Below are positions 1-27,248 of a stretch of DNA of 64,000 nucleotides, in pieces; the first letter of the stretch is position 1, and the number at the start of each line of letters is the position of its first letter. Location of the stretch: assembly GCF_036324505.1 (NCBI RefSeq), contig NC_086366.1:11029927-11093926 (forward strand), written 5' to 3'. Below the pieces are notes generated by a model. It was not told the origin of the DNA. It made no database searches and saw nothing but the letters and a program-made list of their open reading frames with translations. Source of the stretch: Eleginops maclovinus. Lineage: Eukaryota; Chordata; Actinopteri; Perciformes; Eleginopidae. Position numbers and translations under genes: made by a program.

Positions 1-6175
<6,175 letters not shown>

Positions 6176-6206
6176 AGAGATAGCCAAACGCTAACATCAT
6201 AGAGAA

Positions 6207-6260
<54 letters not shown>
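6207..6260. repeat. (CA)n microsatellite, left arm of inverted duplication
   Basis: 54 bp of CA with one AA interruption near 6223; continuous with the unique inverted arm. Confidence 0.97.
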
Positions 6261-6262
<2 letters not shown>

Positions 6263-6377
6263 ACAGAGCACATACTAAGCACTTCTCACCAATTCTCACA
6301 CACCCTTTCATGACCCTACTCAGCATGCAACGTGAGTAACTTCCTTGGTTGAAAGAAAGACACAGCTTTATTTTTAA

Positions 6378-6544
<167 letters not shown>

Positions 6545-6573
6545 CTCTATGATGTTAGCGTTTGGCTATCTCT

Positions 6574-8100
6574 CTACTGGATCATTACGAATTAAAGTAT
6601 TCACTCTTGTGTATTATTAATCATTTTAATTCTTATAGATGCTTTTCAAACATTGTGTACATAAAGGTACCGTTTCAGGGTTAATGCTGGAGTGTCATAA
6701 CAATAGCCGTAATGTATCTTAGTATAAAGCTGTTTTCACATCCCTGCTCTCTTGTACAGACAGTATAACTGTAATGCCTCATTATAATGATATAGCCTTT
6801 GAAAGATAAAAGTTGATGCTCCAATTTTCTCTCTAAAGCTCATTGTAAAGATATGTGGAAAAGTAGAGACTGTATGCTAATGGAGATCAGCGGAAAGAGG
6901 TGAACTGAGGGCATTTACTGGCTACCACAGCATATACACTTTGACAAAAGTTGTTTAAAAGCATCCATTAAGGGCATGAGTATATAGTTATATGGGAAAC
7001 AATGTTCACTGTTTTGTTTCTTTTGGATCCCTTTATAAACATGTATTTCTACACTATCTGTCTTAATATGTATTCAGGAATGTGTGGTGCATTTCATGTG
7101 TGTACACAGTTTGGTATCTGCATGTGTGTTAGCATGTGTTACACTGAGCAGTATCTATATGCCTCTCAGTTTTAGTGGCAGTAGTTAGAGCAGTGCATGA
7201 GAGCAGCCTCAGGACAAAAACACACTGAGCTTCGGAGTCCACCATTTGCCACCACTCAGTTCTACAACTCGATGCTGGAGGGCACCCATTTAGCAACAAA
7301 TGCAGTATAGCTTCTCACTGTCAGCAAGATGAATGCTATGGGAGGGAAGAAATCACAGACTGGAGAAGGAATACGCCAAAAGGGGAGGAAGGAAGAGGAA
7401 AAATGGGATAATATGGCATGTTCTAGAACTGAATTAAATGGAATAGAATTTACAGAGAGAGCAGAGAAACACTCTGAAGCATCTACCTCAGAATCTCTCC
7501 CGCCCTCTGTCCTTCCACCTCCTCATTTATATTCCTCATCTCTTGGTGTTGCTGATCAGTTTCCGCTTGATATCGATTACTGCTATAAGTGCACAAAACT
7601 CATCACATGCCCTCTGGAATCACTCCCGCTCGCTCTCTGTTTCTTGCTTCTCTCCCTTCCCCTTCCCTTTCTCTGTTTGTTTCATTCTCAGCTGTTTTGA
7701 ATTTCAGGGCGAACTTCTTTATTTCTATCTTGAAAAAAGAAAAAACGAGGGACTATAATCCCTCAATAGTTAATGTTAGACAGGAAGTGATCTCCTATTT
7801 CTTCCCCCTGTGCTATCCTTGGGGACATAATTCCAGTAATGGCCTTGTGCTGTATATCGTTTATTATCTACTTATCAGTATTATCATTATTAGGTGCTCA
7901 GGCGGAGCACTAAAAGCCAATCTCTGTTAACTAATTTGTTTGTGCATTCATGTTTAATGCTTTTTGCAGTGTGACTGTTAAGGGATTTACAGTGGCCCTA
8001 TTTAAGCTAAATAGAGTTCAGGAGCCCTGTGTTGCATGACTTTCTGCCTTCACATGGCTCCGTCTGTCTCAGACTTCATATACTAATCTGTATCTCAACG

Positions 8101-8102
<2 letters not shown>
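6574..8102. other. No gene seen
   Basis: AT-rich unique sequence, with a pyrimidine-rich patch (7490-7690) that creates Ser/Leu/Pro-rich frames. Confidence 0.65.
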
Positions 8103-8143
<41 letters not shown>

Positions 8144-8160
8144 TATACTGTATATATGTA
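8103..8160. repeat. (TA)n tract
   Basis: 58 bp of TA with two interruptions (ACAT, ACTG). It abuts the MITE at 8168 and may have been its target. Confidence 0.97.
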
Positions 8161-8167
8161 CAGGCTA

Positions 8168-8387
8168 CAGCTCTGGAAAATTAAGAGACCAATCCTACAT
8201 TTTCTTAAGTCTTTATCTCTACATGTATGGCTGCCATTACATTCCCATGTCTGTTTAATTCCAACGCAGAGAAATGTTGTCAGTAGTTTGTAGATTATCA
8301 TTTAAAAAAATCAGTTTACATACCTATAAATAGTAAAAGCAGAAAAACTGATATTGTGCAGTGTTCTGTTAATTACTTCCAGAGTTG
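8168..8387. mobile_element. Tc1-derived MITE (220 bp)
   Basis: The left end reads CAGCTCTGGAAAATTAAGAG. The right end, read inward on the minus strand, starts CAACTCTGGAAGTAATTAA, so the ends are imperfect inverted repeats. TA flanks both sides (8166-8167 and 8388-8389), the Tc1/mariner target duplication. Nothing inside codes for protein. The ends and the interior (for example the stretch around 8270-8330) match my memory of a widespread fish Tc1-like family whose ends read 'acagctctggaaa…ttaagagacca'. This copy would be an internal-deletion derivative mobilised in trans. It sits directly beside a (TA)n run, a typical target. Confidence 0.75.
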
Positions 8388-8938
8388 TATATTTGTTTTA
8401 CTGTTTTATTTGGTAACACTTTTAATTGTACATGTGTACTACCGCTACTGCTATTAAAATATTATAGTCTTCATAGAGACACTTTGCTAAGCAACATGAT
8501 ACTAGTGTAATCCGGTTTTCAACTCTCAGTGTATTGCTTTGATGCACATGGCAACACAACACAGTTTTCTGACAGATTTAGGGATATAGAGTTGGAAAAA
8601 GGTGAAGGGAAAATGTGTGAGAGAGGTGGGAGAGGAGAGGGGAGAAATATGAAGATAAGTTGTAAGGTTGGATAAGATAGATAGGTAAAAGCAAAGACGA
8701 CTTTCGGAGGAGAAAGTGAAAGGAGGACAGGATTTGGGAAATTGTACAAGAACCCCTGCTGGTGGTCAAACAGGTTCAGTCAATGTCAGTCTGATGAAAC
8801 TTGTGCTTCCCAGATGTGTGTTTGCATAGAGCTTGAGGAAACCTGGTTTTGTGTTTGTATATGGGACTACTCATGCAGTTTGGTGATCTTGAAAATCATT
8901 AAATTCCTCATAAAACAAGCTTCCATCTCTCCTGTTCA

Positions 8939-13270
<4,332 letters not shown>

Positions 13271-13952
13271 TGGGGCTACAGTCTATCTAGGGGACCAGAC
13301 CATGCCAGTACATTCAGCATTGGAGCAAAGTCAGAATATGACACCACTTACATAAGATGAGAGCTTGGTCCCCTTGTCTGCTCGTCTAAGCTCCCAATGC
13401 ACAAGGTCAGACTGGAACTGATGGGCCTCTCAATCATGCAGCCCATTTTCCCCTTCATCTGTCCAATATCTGTTGAGTACATACTTAAAGCCAATCGTGC
13501 ACCAAGTAGGAAACATTTCCTCCAGCAGAAGGGACGTGAAAATGCCAGGATCGGCTACTTGAGCTGGCCCTGCAGTATGTTCGGTGTCTTATACAGAAGA
13601 TACTCCTCATCATCAAAACATATAACACCAGTTAGATTGTCAAACGTAATGAATAGTGCTGGTACTAGTGTTTAAACATACAAATGTCTCACAAAGCTAG
13701 CTAGCTGTCAAAATACTGCACTTCAAATTTGGAAAGGATTTTATTTTTTTATATTTTTTATAAATGCAATACCGTTAAGTATGCTACAATGTAGACCTAC
13801 TGTAATGAGTCTTTAATATTTCAGCAGCTTAAATCACAATTACTCATGTGGATAATGAAATGGATGTATTTAGGCATGAGAGGTAGGAAGTACATTCCAA
13901 TGAAACAATTACAGCGGCTGTGTAATTCATTCATCAGATGGAATAAACTGGG

Positions 13953-16414
<2,462 letters not shown>

Positions 16415-16932
16415 CTTTGTAGCACATTTTGCCAGCCTGTGGCCAAATTGCAAAAACTTGTTACATGTTGCCAGTTTAAGCTTTGCCTACAAAAATCATG
16501 AAAATAAACTCCCTTTGTGTGGTTTATTGCTGTAGGCTTGAGATCTAATAAAAATAAAAATAAACTAGAATGTGTTACTTGTTTAAACACATTAAAAACC
16601 AAGTATTTTTCTAAATCCCGAGATGGCACATAAACCAACCAAATGTAAAAACAATGACAAATATCCGTATGTTGGTAAGAAAGATGCTAGAGATTTAACT
16701 ATGCCTGCCTGTTTATCTAGTACCACAAATTCACTAAATGTGACATAAAATATATGCAGCTCCAGTGCAAGTTTCTCTTCCCTACTCATGAGTTGACTTT
16801 TTAATAAGTATGTAAATAAATGTTCCCCCTAAGGAGTTTATTCTGACAGTTTGTGTTGTCACAATATATTTTAAGGTGGGGTATAAGGGGATGATTTTAA
16901 GTCCAAACTTGTCTCCATCTGCACCTACTCAA

Positions 16933-18007
<1,075 letters not shown>

Positions 18008-18449
18008 TGTCAGGGTGTGGGGGAAAAAGGACCCAAGCGCAGAACGAATTGAGGAGGCAGGTATGGTGTTTAAACTAAAAGCTAGCTTTATTCAAATTAA
18101 AGCTGGTAACAAAAAGGAAAAAGAACAAACTACTAACCAGGGGACACGAGGTACGGAGCAAAACATGGACAGGGACAGGAACAGTCAAGAAGACTGGGTA
18201 GGGAACAACGATGACAACCGGAAAAGAGACAAAAGGGGAACCAATATAAATACACAAGGGTAATCACAAGACATGACACAGCTGGAGAGAGGAGGAGAAA
18301 CACAGGGGCAACAGGTGAACACAATGACACAATCAGGAACAGGAGGGAAACTCAAGACAGGAAGTGAGACTAAACATGACACAAGGAGGGAAAACATTTC
18401 AAAATACAACAGGAAACTGTTAACACAACACAAGGATCAGGACACTACA
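18008..18449 (-). mobile_element. LTR-like repeat, candidate solo LTR (minus orientation)
   Basis: On the minus strand this ~442-bp block begins TGTAGTGTCCTGATCC and ends CCCACACCCTGACA, so it has TG...CA ends as LTRs do. In the same orientation it has a TATA-like TATTTATATTGG at about 18241-18253. About 155 bp further on is an AATAAA poly(A) signal (plus-strand tttatt at 18089-18094), some 80 bp before the end. That order (U3 with TATA, R, poly(A), U5) fits an LTR. Its style, ending near 'TGCGCTTGGGTCC', resembles repeats I associate with teleosts. No internal gag/pol and no second LTR are seen. The target duplication is weak (AACA at 18004-18007 versus 18449-18452, depending on the exact end). 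It could instead be part of another repeat type. Confidence 0.5.
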
Positions 18450-18529
18450 ACAAGAACAACAAGAACTCTTACCAAGTTACTATTTGAGATTGAGAATCTG
18501 AACTGCTTATGTTTCACTTATACATAAAT

Positions 18530-18860
18530 GGGGCGAAGCCTGCGAGCTAGTTAAGGCAGGCAATTCGAGCACAAATGATACATTCGCACATAACGCCCCT
18601 CGTCACTCTTGCAACCAATCAAACATAGTCCCCTAAATCTGGCGCTCTATTCAAGCTGTTGGATCCACCTACCTCTGCCTCGCTAATGCTGCTGCCGCCA
18701 CTGCTGTCTCCTTGCTGCTGCTGCTGCGTTCATGTTGGCGATGCTCGCCTGCCCCACCACCACCCCAGCTTCCTCCCCAGCTTCCACCTGTTGGCCCGGG
18801 GGTTAGTTATCTAATCATCACTCAATGATATGTTAATATGTGGAGTGATGAGGCCCGAGC
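18530..18860. repeat. GC-rich segment with CCAAT box and (CTG)n, probable unclassified repeat
   Basis: This stretch contrasts sharply with its AT-rich neighbours. It holds a CCAATCA at about 18615, a TATA-like 'ctattcaag' about 30 bp later, a run of CTG/CCG triplets at 18687-18728 and a C-rich tract to 18800. Ordering of a CCAAT box, weak TATA and triplet-rich leader suggests a promoter or LTR fragment. It lies only 80 bp beyond the LTR-like block. I cannot assign a family, and no credible protein frame crosses it. Confidence 0.35.
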
Positions 18861-20169
18861 CTAGACGCATAACTCAAACTATATACTGCTCCTAAAAAAC
18901 ATATTAATGAAACACGTAGGTTGTCTGACTGAACTGCATTTTTCGTCTTGCATGTTCTCTCACTAAGAACACGTTTTTTAGAAGATGGTCCAATTATGAA
19001 GTTTAGTTTGTTGCCTTTAAAAAAGCTTCTCTTATTATGTTGGAAATAAGAAGAAATAGTTCCATGTCCTATTTTGGATATAGCTAAAGTGGTAAAAAAT
19101 CCCCTGTGTGTATATGTGTGTGAAATTCAGGCTGTTACTGTTCCTTTCTTTCCTGTAGGGCTCTCAGGACATCATAAAGCACCACAGAGGTACTGAGAAA
19201 TAGACCAGAACCGGCAACATTTGATCTTTCTCCAGGCTCCACCACCATAACTTGGTCTCTCTTTGAAAGCACACATCTAAGGGAGTACAGAGAATTACTC
19301 AAAACAAAACAAAAAAGGCTGAAGGACAGCAAAACAGTCAGACAATATGACAAAACCATCACATTCTGGAAGAGAGAGAGAAACTAGTGAGTCCTAACAC
19401 AGACAGTTTTATCTCATTACAAGGGAGTTTTTGTTTGTTTCTGTTTTACACAGTGTACAATTGTCAGATCAAATGGAGTTTTCTGGTCACCTAAATTACT
19501 TTTTATGCAACATCCCAATTATTGCAAATGGCATGTAACTCAGCAGCAGTCAATGCTGTGTGTGAGTATCTAGCATGGCGAGACAAGAGATCATCATAAA
19601 ATAACAGCTGGCTACCAACCACCTTCTTTTCTACTCGTCTCTTTCTATCTGCCGCCTCTCTCTTCCTTTCTCTTCTTTCTACCAGGCTGTCTTACTGTCT
19701 GCCTCTCTTCACGTCTTGCTGCCTACAGGCTCTCTGTGTCTCTTTCGTTTTCTTTAACACAGTTGGTGGTGTGAAGGAGGGCCGGCAAAAGAAATCTATA
19801 ACCCTCCTTTGTGCTTTTCATCTTGTATTCACCACTTTAAACGCATACTTATAATTCAGATCATTTTGGTTCCACTGCAATCAAAAGGAAAAGGAATACA
19901 AATTGAGCATGAAAAATGACTATTCATGAATTCAGAGCAAATTTCATTGACTCTAGTGTCATGGAAATTGCATGGCACACATGATCAATTTAGCATTTTA
20001 AGAAAATGGTCAGAGGAATGAGCTGCTGAATTATTGGAAAGATGGATAAAATTATGGATCAATGGAGAGTGACAGTCCCAGACTGTGACTGCGTTAATCC
20101 CAACACACATATCTCCATCTTCCATACCCCTCCCCTCCATCCACTCCACCTGCCATGGATATTTTGTGC

Positions 20170-20171
20170 AT

Positions 20172-20217
<46 letters not shown>

Positions 20218-20218
20218 A
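20170..20218. repeat. (TG)n microsatellite, short
   Basis: About 45 bp of TG bounded on both sides by GCATG. Confidence 0.95.
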
Positions 20219-23200
20219 TGTATTAATCCTGTGTTCATCACATTCTCTGACACACTAACCTCAGTCCTTCTGTAGGAAAGAGTAATCCAGATGAAGCCTC
20301 TCTGTGACTACAGCTCATAACACTTGTGCATATAAAATATACTCAATGGATACCAATTTGATCATTCTAATCTTCCATGTATGTTCTTTCGACCAGGGAA
20401 GTACAGAGTGTTCCAACTGTCTGTTACAAATGCTGATTTGAAAGACGATAATATGTTTAGAGGGATTTGAGGTAGTGCCTGTACATCATGCACATCGTTG
20501 TTACAGCTGATTTTCTATTCACCAACCTTGCTGTAATTACATTATGTGTCTCAAAATCCTAAAGCTCCTGACTTTTCTTTTCTGCAAATGGAGAAAAAAA
20601 AAACAGTTTTACTCTAGATAGCAGTTCTGAACTGGTTAAATATCAGACAATGAACAATTCAAGGTTCCCGCAGGGCATCAAGGCAATGCTTGGACAAAAG
20701 AATTGTGGAAGGTGCTATTTGCTGCTAGCAGTGCAGTGGAGCATCCTGCATACTATTGGTGCCACCAGCCAACTCACTCGACACTATTATTACTTTACAG
20801 AGGCCACAGTAATATGGTGTATGAGCCAACAGGCTGACAGAGCTCACAGCACTCACACTGACTACCACATACAGAGGTGAGCAGTCTGTGTGGAGCCAGA
20901 TGGTGACATCGAGCAGCTATTTATAGCCTTTTCTGAGAGGAAAAACTGTGCAAAAACATTGAAAGAAAGAAGAGAAGAGCAATAAGTGCAGCACCTCACA
21001 GCCAGTGGCATTGATGACTGCATGACGTCTCGTCATCTACAATATTGACCCAATGGTGTAAGATGCTCAGTTTGAAACTTGTGGGAAGAGGGAAATCTTT
21101 TTGCAGCTATTGGATCTCTCTCACATTAAGGTTACACACATGTAGCACATGTACTGTGACAAAGGCAATTTTCTGCAGACCAAAAGTATCAAAAAAGAAT
21201 ACTGATGTTCCTTAACTATGCAATGTGTGTGTTCATTCTGATTTCAAATTCAATGTACCATTTTATTCATTGTCCTTTATTTCAGGGTTCCAAAAGGATA
21301 CAGATAATCTTCAATGAAGCAGTCATTTTATTTATTTTGTGATTACAAACGCTCAAATCCATTAACAGAACACATTTGGACAAGTCATATTTGATTTTAC
21401 TCCTGGTTTACTCCCTCCTCTTTGCATTTCTATTTATTTAAAAAGAAAATATTTTACTAAATAAATACATTCTAAATTGGTACTAAATACACAATGTGTG
21501 TGTTGCCCAATCTAACATGCTGCAATTCAAAGTATACCCTTGAAAAAAGTACACACACATTTGTTATGTACCTCTACTCATTCTGTAGTTAAGAGTCTTA
21601 AAAAGATGTCCCCACACTGGGAAACATTTTTCATGGAAATACTAACTTTCACAGAGTATAGCAGATGTTATACCCTGTGCAAACAATAACTGTTTTTTCA
21701 GACGCACCACCTAAAAACACATTTCTTAGAAACAGTAATCCACTGAATATACAACTTGGCTCGAGGCAGTGGGCAGAGTTTGCTCACAGATGCCAGCTAT
21801 CACTGTCTCTAAGCTATATTTTATTATTTAAAACCATAATATCCAACTTTCATATTAACATAAAAATGAATACATGTTGAAAAGTCACACAATCAATTTG
21901 TCTGAGACCCTGCAAGTTCTAATGTGTGCCCAAGAAGGATTTCTTGATGATGTTGAAGACATTTTTGGAGTACAATTGTAGCTGCAGGTACAGCCAGTAG
22001 TGAGCCATGACTGAGTCACTCGGAACAAAACAATGCAAAGCAATGTCAAGTCGAAGAACAATGAGGCGTTATGTGTGAATGACAAGCCCTGCTCAAAAGC
22101 AGATGTCAACACAAACCGCAGTTTTTCTTTTGTGGACTTTCTAAACTTACCTTATGTACATTTTATAGCTGTACTGAGCCTAACTAGACAGTAGGTACAA
22201 TATGATTTACGTTTTAGGGGAAGAACTTCATCTTGAGAACAGACATAAAGATCCTGCTCTGAGATGTAGCTGTGCCTTTAATTGGTTTTCACTGTCTCTT
22301 TCAGACAATGTGCCACATATGCTTTTAATGGGAAATACTGTGGGATATTACCCCAGGTAATTCAAGTTAACCGTGTCTTATCGTAACTGCAGTAAATGCA
22401 TGAAAGCAGTTTAAATGGACAATATAGGAGATTTCTTATAATTAGCTGTGAAGCAAAAGTGTTGCCTAACCAAGCTTGTCATTTCACATTACAAATACTG
22501 CAGCAAGCATCGTCTTCTTAGATAAACTGCTTTCAGCTCGCCATTGCTCTAACTATTTGTGACCTCAACAAGCTGCATAAGGACCCTAGTCTTACTCTCT
22601 CTTGAATCGTTAATCAAACTCAGCAACCAAATTACCTCCTATGGATTGAACTTGAATTGATACTCGGCAGTACTGACATAATTTGGTTGGTTGCCCTAAA
22701 AGTATGAAATGTGGTGCCCAATCAGCTGGAAGCATCTAGGATAACAAGTCTTTTATAGCATTGCGCTGTTTTTTGAAGTAAAAAACAAATTAATTAAAGG
22801 TGCATTGTTTGATCATAACTACGACCAAGAGTGATAAACAGAATGGTTGAAATAGATACTGTGAGATTAACTGTTGTACATTTTGTGGGATAGCCATGAT
22901 ACAGCATTAAAAAAGCATTATTAAAAAATAATCATTTGATGCTTTTAAATTCAACAGTCTGTACGTGGACATATTATTTGGTGAAGTCTTGATGCTGCTT
23001 GTCATCGTTGTTTTATTACTGCAAATCCAGATGCCGTTGCTGTACTCTTCGGTTCATTGCTGACTTTCTAACTTTCATGTTTATGTTTGTTATTTAGGTG
23101 ATGTGGTTTCATTAATTCACAGACTCAACAGACAGTAAATCTTGTAATAAGGAATACTTGAAAGGGTGTTTAAATGCCAGTCTAATCAATTAAGGCATTC

Positions 23201-24089
23201 TTTAAAAGGCTCATCACTAAATTAACTTTAGATCAAGAAGGGCCACGCTAAAAAAAGCTCAGTCTGGCAGTATTATGCTAGCCCTTCATCACTTGGCCTT
23301 TCACTCGGCTCCAGCTGGAGATCACAGGCTGCTCTCCAGTCTGTTCAATTGTTAGCAGTTCTTCCCCACATGAGGTTATGGCTTTGCCCCTGGTATACTT
23401 AATTGAAAAAACAATTGTTACAGACTTGATTTGCATAAGAGGACTCTATTAATCAGACGTTAAACTTGTGATAGCTGCCGAGATTGGTAGCCGCATTTAT
23501 GAAACCTTTTAATAAATAGTGTCTATCTCCCTCGTTTCAGTATGCTTTTAGAAAATGTGCCAAAGTGTCATCACTGACAGCTTGGCTATGGTGCATGATT
23601 TTAGTGCCAAAGTAGCATCCAATGACCTCACAGATTTGTAATGTAGCATAATCTGTCTCCATCCAGCAGCCAGCTCAATGCATCTGCTTGTCATTTTTTT
23701 AACCAAAGTGCCTTATAGCATCCTAAGAGTGTAGATGGTGAGCTACACTATGACCAATAAAATATTACAGCAGTACCACTCAAATGTTTTCTACAGACCC
23801 GATTACTACCAACTATAGGAGACAAAAGAAATGAAGACAAGAGTGATGAAAAAGACAAAGAACCAAGATAAACCAAAGGACAAGAACAACAATTTTTTTT
23901 AAAAGGAGGAGGAGATAAATTAGTTGTGTATGAGCTGCCCAAGGAGAGGTCAGCTGTGGCCGATAGACACTCATTAATCTGTCATTACTCTCATCAGGCC
24001 TCCTGGCACCGCCATGCTGGTGCTTGGCGTTCATGTGTGAGGGCACTGAGTCTGATTGGGATTCTGTTTGCTGGCCGGAGAGAAACTGA

Positions 24090-24103
24090 GTCACCATGGC
24101 GAC
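24090..24103. promoter_or_regulatory. X-box-like (RFX) palindrome
   Basis: GTCACCATGGCGAC is a near-perfect dyad close to the RFX consensus GTTGCCATGGCAAC. It lies in a locally GC-richer patch (23990-24130). Motif match only. Confidence 0.35.
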
Positions 24104-25880
24104 CTGGAACCAAGGAGGAGAGCAGGAGGATAGAGCTTAGGAAGAAGAGGAGATGGCGAGATTAGATGAGAGGAGAGGAACTAAAGAGGAGGCGAGAAAG
24201 GAGGGTACAGAGTAATGAAAAAGTAACTCCCTTGGTGTGAAGGCCATTGTGTTCTTTTCAGTTGTCATGTGAGCAAGTTGTACAAAGGCAATTTCTTTGC
24301 TTAAAAGAAAGGGCGCCTCATAATGAGTACAAGTAAGTTTTTCTTGCACCTTATTTTGCAGTTTATCATCCCCTTGTTTCTCGAAAAATGAAATTTTGTC
24401 TCTCATCTCTTTCCCTCCAACCTTTTAAACACAAGAAGGTCAAATGGACTCTTTAAAAACAAAGAAAAGGTAATACACATATTTAGAAATAGTCTTAGCA
24501 TCATTTCTGAACCTGAGCAACTGATTTGTATGGACACATTTTTACATTGTTAAGCATTTTTCCTGAATTTTTACGAAGTATTTCATGTCTTAGCCATGTT
24601 TTATCTGCACTTGATTCTACTCCAATTGATTTGTACAGTCATTATGATTTTTTTTTAGGTGTAAATTATTAATTTAACACATTTTTCAATGGCATAATAT
24701 GTTGGAATTTTAGGTTCCTGACATATCTTGAGATATTACTGAGATTACTTTCCTGACATGCACCCTATTTTCACCCAAGTTACAAACACATTATAGCATT
24801 TCAGGCACTTAATAGTAATTAATTATTGTATGAATAGCTGCCAACAAATAAAGCAAATCATTAACAGAGGTTCTGGTTTTACCTAAAACAAAGCCTTAAT
24901 TCACTCCTTCCAATGCACTAAAATGCAGTCAATGTGTTAATTAGAAGTTAAGATTCATAAATGTTGTTTGCATTGTTTGGCACAGGGCTCAGGTGGTATA
25001 CCTGAGGCAATTCAAAATATCTCAAAACTTGGTGAGACAAGGAAAGATAACTTTGCCCTGAGTAATTTGTTCCTTTTAAAGAAAATTAGCTTTGGGGTTT
25101 GGGGCCAACACAAAAGCTTCCGTTGGGTACGGACATTCAAAACAATTTTCAGCAACACTATAAATAATGCAGGTTTATAGTTTTATTGGCAACAGTCAGA
25201 GATAAGAGCCCTTCTAGCACCTTGATGCCAAAATTAAGAACAAAAGCCATTATCGTTTCACAGCAGAACAAAAAAGCACAAGGAGACGACTTCCTGAATT
25301 TTAATTATATTACATCTTGGGCCTATTATGAAATATTAGCAGCATACACTATAAAGATTTAAATTCCTCAGCTAACCAATCAGAGCAGACTGGGCTCTTG
25401 TGTCCGACTGAGGTTGAAAAGGTTTTTTGTTGTTGTTCACTAATATCTGAGAGTCATTTAATACACACAATCAGTTAAGGAGACAGACACACTTGCATAG
25501 CTCTGGACATCTGAAAAACATTTCACAGCTGCAGACATTGACATGCCAGTCACTGGCTATAATGGATTTTCTTTTAAGGTGCAAAAAAGGTTTCAAACCC
25601 CAGTATTGATGTTCCCTTTTTCTAACAAGAAGAGAGAGTCTGTGAATGTGCGTGTCTTAAAGAGACAAATACGGAGAGAGACACTTAGACAATGAGTTAA
25701 AAGAAGTGTCTGTGAGTGAAAGAGAGAGACTGACAATTATGTGAATACGTAGAGAGAAACAGTGCAGGCCTTTCCAGTATAATAATGGGAGTTGATGGGG
25801 ATCAATTGGTAAATTACAAGCTGCACTGATTATCAATCTATAAAGTGCTTGCTCTTAACACCCAGCTGAATAAAGAGGAC

Positions 25881-25885
<5 letters not shown>

Positions 25886-25973
<88 letters not shown>
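25886..25973. repeat. (CA)n microsatellite
   Basis: 88 bp of uninterrupted CA. Confidence 0.98.
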
Positions 25974-25976
<3 letters not shown>

Positions 25977-26729
25977 TGGACTTGTGCATTTGAGTCTATG
26001 TGAACAATCCTTTACATTTCCTTGCAAGAGCTTGCACACACACAAAAACACACAGCACAATGACAAATTATTCTATTTGTATTGCACTGTCAGCAACACT
26101 AAATTAGAAGACACGCAGACCTTTACATGCTGAAATGCAATACCTGAATTGGAAATAGGTTTTCTACATTTCCTCTATTATTCATCAACCCATTCATTTA
26201 GTCTGGACTGGATTTAATTTATTGAAGGGTTCCTGAGGCATATCTGTTCCGGCTGTTACCCTTTGTGCTTTTCTTAATTTGGCACATTTGTTATCTACTA
26301 TCTCATGATTGATGCACAATGCAAACACTGGAAATATACTTTTCTTTACCGAATGACTGTAGCTTTAGGGATTTCCATTAAGATGTCAGCCGGGCTTGAC
26401 AAGGCATGGTAAAAACTTGTGTGAAAATTTACCATTTCGAAAGATAACAAATACACAAAATGTGATGTAATCCCCTGAGCTTTGATTATGTTTCATGCAT
26501 TGTGTATCTTTTAGAAATGATTAAGTTGTAGTACATAGATAGCCCCATTTCGTTTAAACTAGTTGCCAATATTCCTCTCAATAACTTCTTGTTAAGTACT
26601 AATATAAATGGATAGCATGAGTAAAGACATTGAAGTATTAATCAGTATTTTATTCTTGAACAATGTTTTTGTTTTGTTCTGTAAAGTCTAAACCGTTAAA
26701 TACAGGTTTTTTTTTTTTAAATCAGTTTT

Positions 26730-27130
26730 TTCTCCAGCTAGTGGTGTCTTATTACACTTTAAAGAGTTTAACATTTAATTATCTTCTGCTGATAAACACT
26801 GATTAGCTAATTAATGAAAGGCTATTGCTCATTTTATTAATTATAAATGATTAAAGAAATCATTATCTTAAAAGTGTAAGATCATTAATTACACTAGCGT
26901 TATAAACAACTGTCAACATACCCGGAACATTACAAGTTGTGTAATTAAAAATGTATGTGATGATAACAGTAGGGATTATAAATCATTTGCTTGGTGCCGG
27001 CAGCCAGTAAATGCATCCATCGTGTGACCCTTTGCACAACAGCACACAAACACCATTGCCATCTCATTGATAGTCAACTGAACATCACTTTATCTTTTAA
27101 CTGCTTTGAAATAATTATCATCTGGTGCTG
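26730..27130. promoter_or_regulatory. Candidate conserved non-coding element
   Basis: Dense homeodomain-type cores (TAATTA, ATTAATTA, TTAATTAT) at 26775-26950, followed by complex, low-repeat sequence with CATTTGC and ATGCAT motifs. The texture resembles developmental enhancers of vertebrates. There is no comparative evidence here. Confidence 0.3.
26991..27008 (+). repeat. 18-mer shared with 38029-38046
   Basis: TTGGTGCCGGCAGCCAGT occurs identically here and inside the decayed repeat at 37930-38165. It is GC-rich in otherwise AT-rich surroundings. The flanks do not align clearly. Confidence 0.8.
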
Positions 27131-27207
27131 GAGATAACACTTTCCCTCAACTCCACATTGGTATGTTCTAATGTCTTACCTTAAGCCAAGTTTTGGAGCT
27201 CACACAC

Positions 27208-27248
27208 AAAAAACAAACAGAAACAAAAACAAACAGAAACAAAAACAA
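27208..27248. repeat. A-rich short tandem repeat
   Basis: Roughly 2.5 copies of a 16-bp unit made of AAACAAACAGAAACAA. Confidence 0.8.

Larger units (their letters stand above)
18861..25885. other. No gene seen (about 7 kb)
   Basis: AT-rich unique sequence with one short TG array and the X-box-like site. 22900-23540 has many homeodomain-type cores. 25620-25760 is a degenerate GAGAGA-rich patch. No convincing exon. Confidence 0.6.

Noticed and set aside
18687..18728. Poly-Leu/Ala or poly-Gln coding repeat from CTG triplets
   Set aside because: Interrupted by CCG, ACT and TCT units and not inside a credible open frame.
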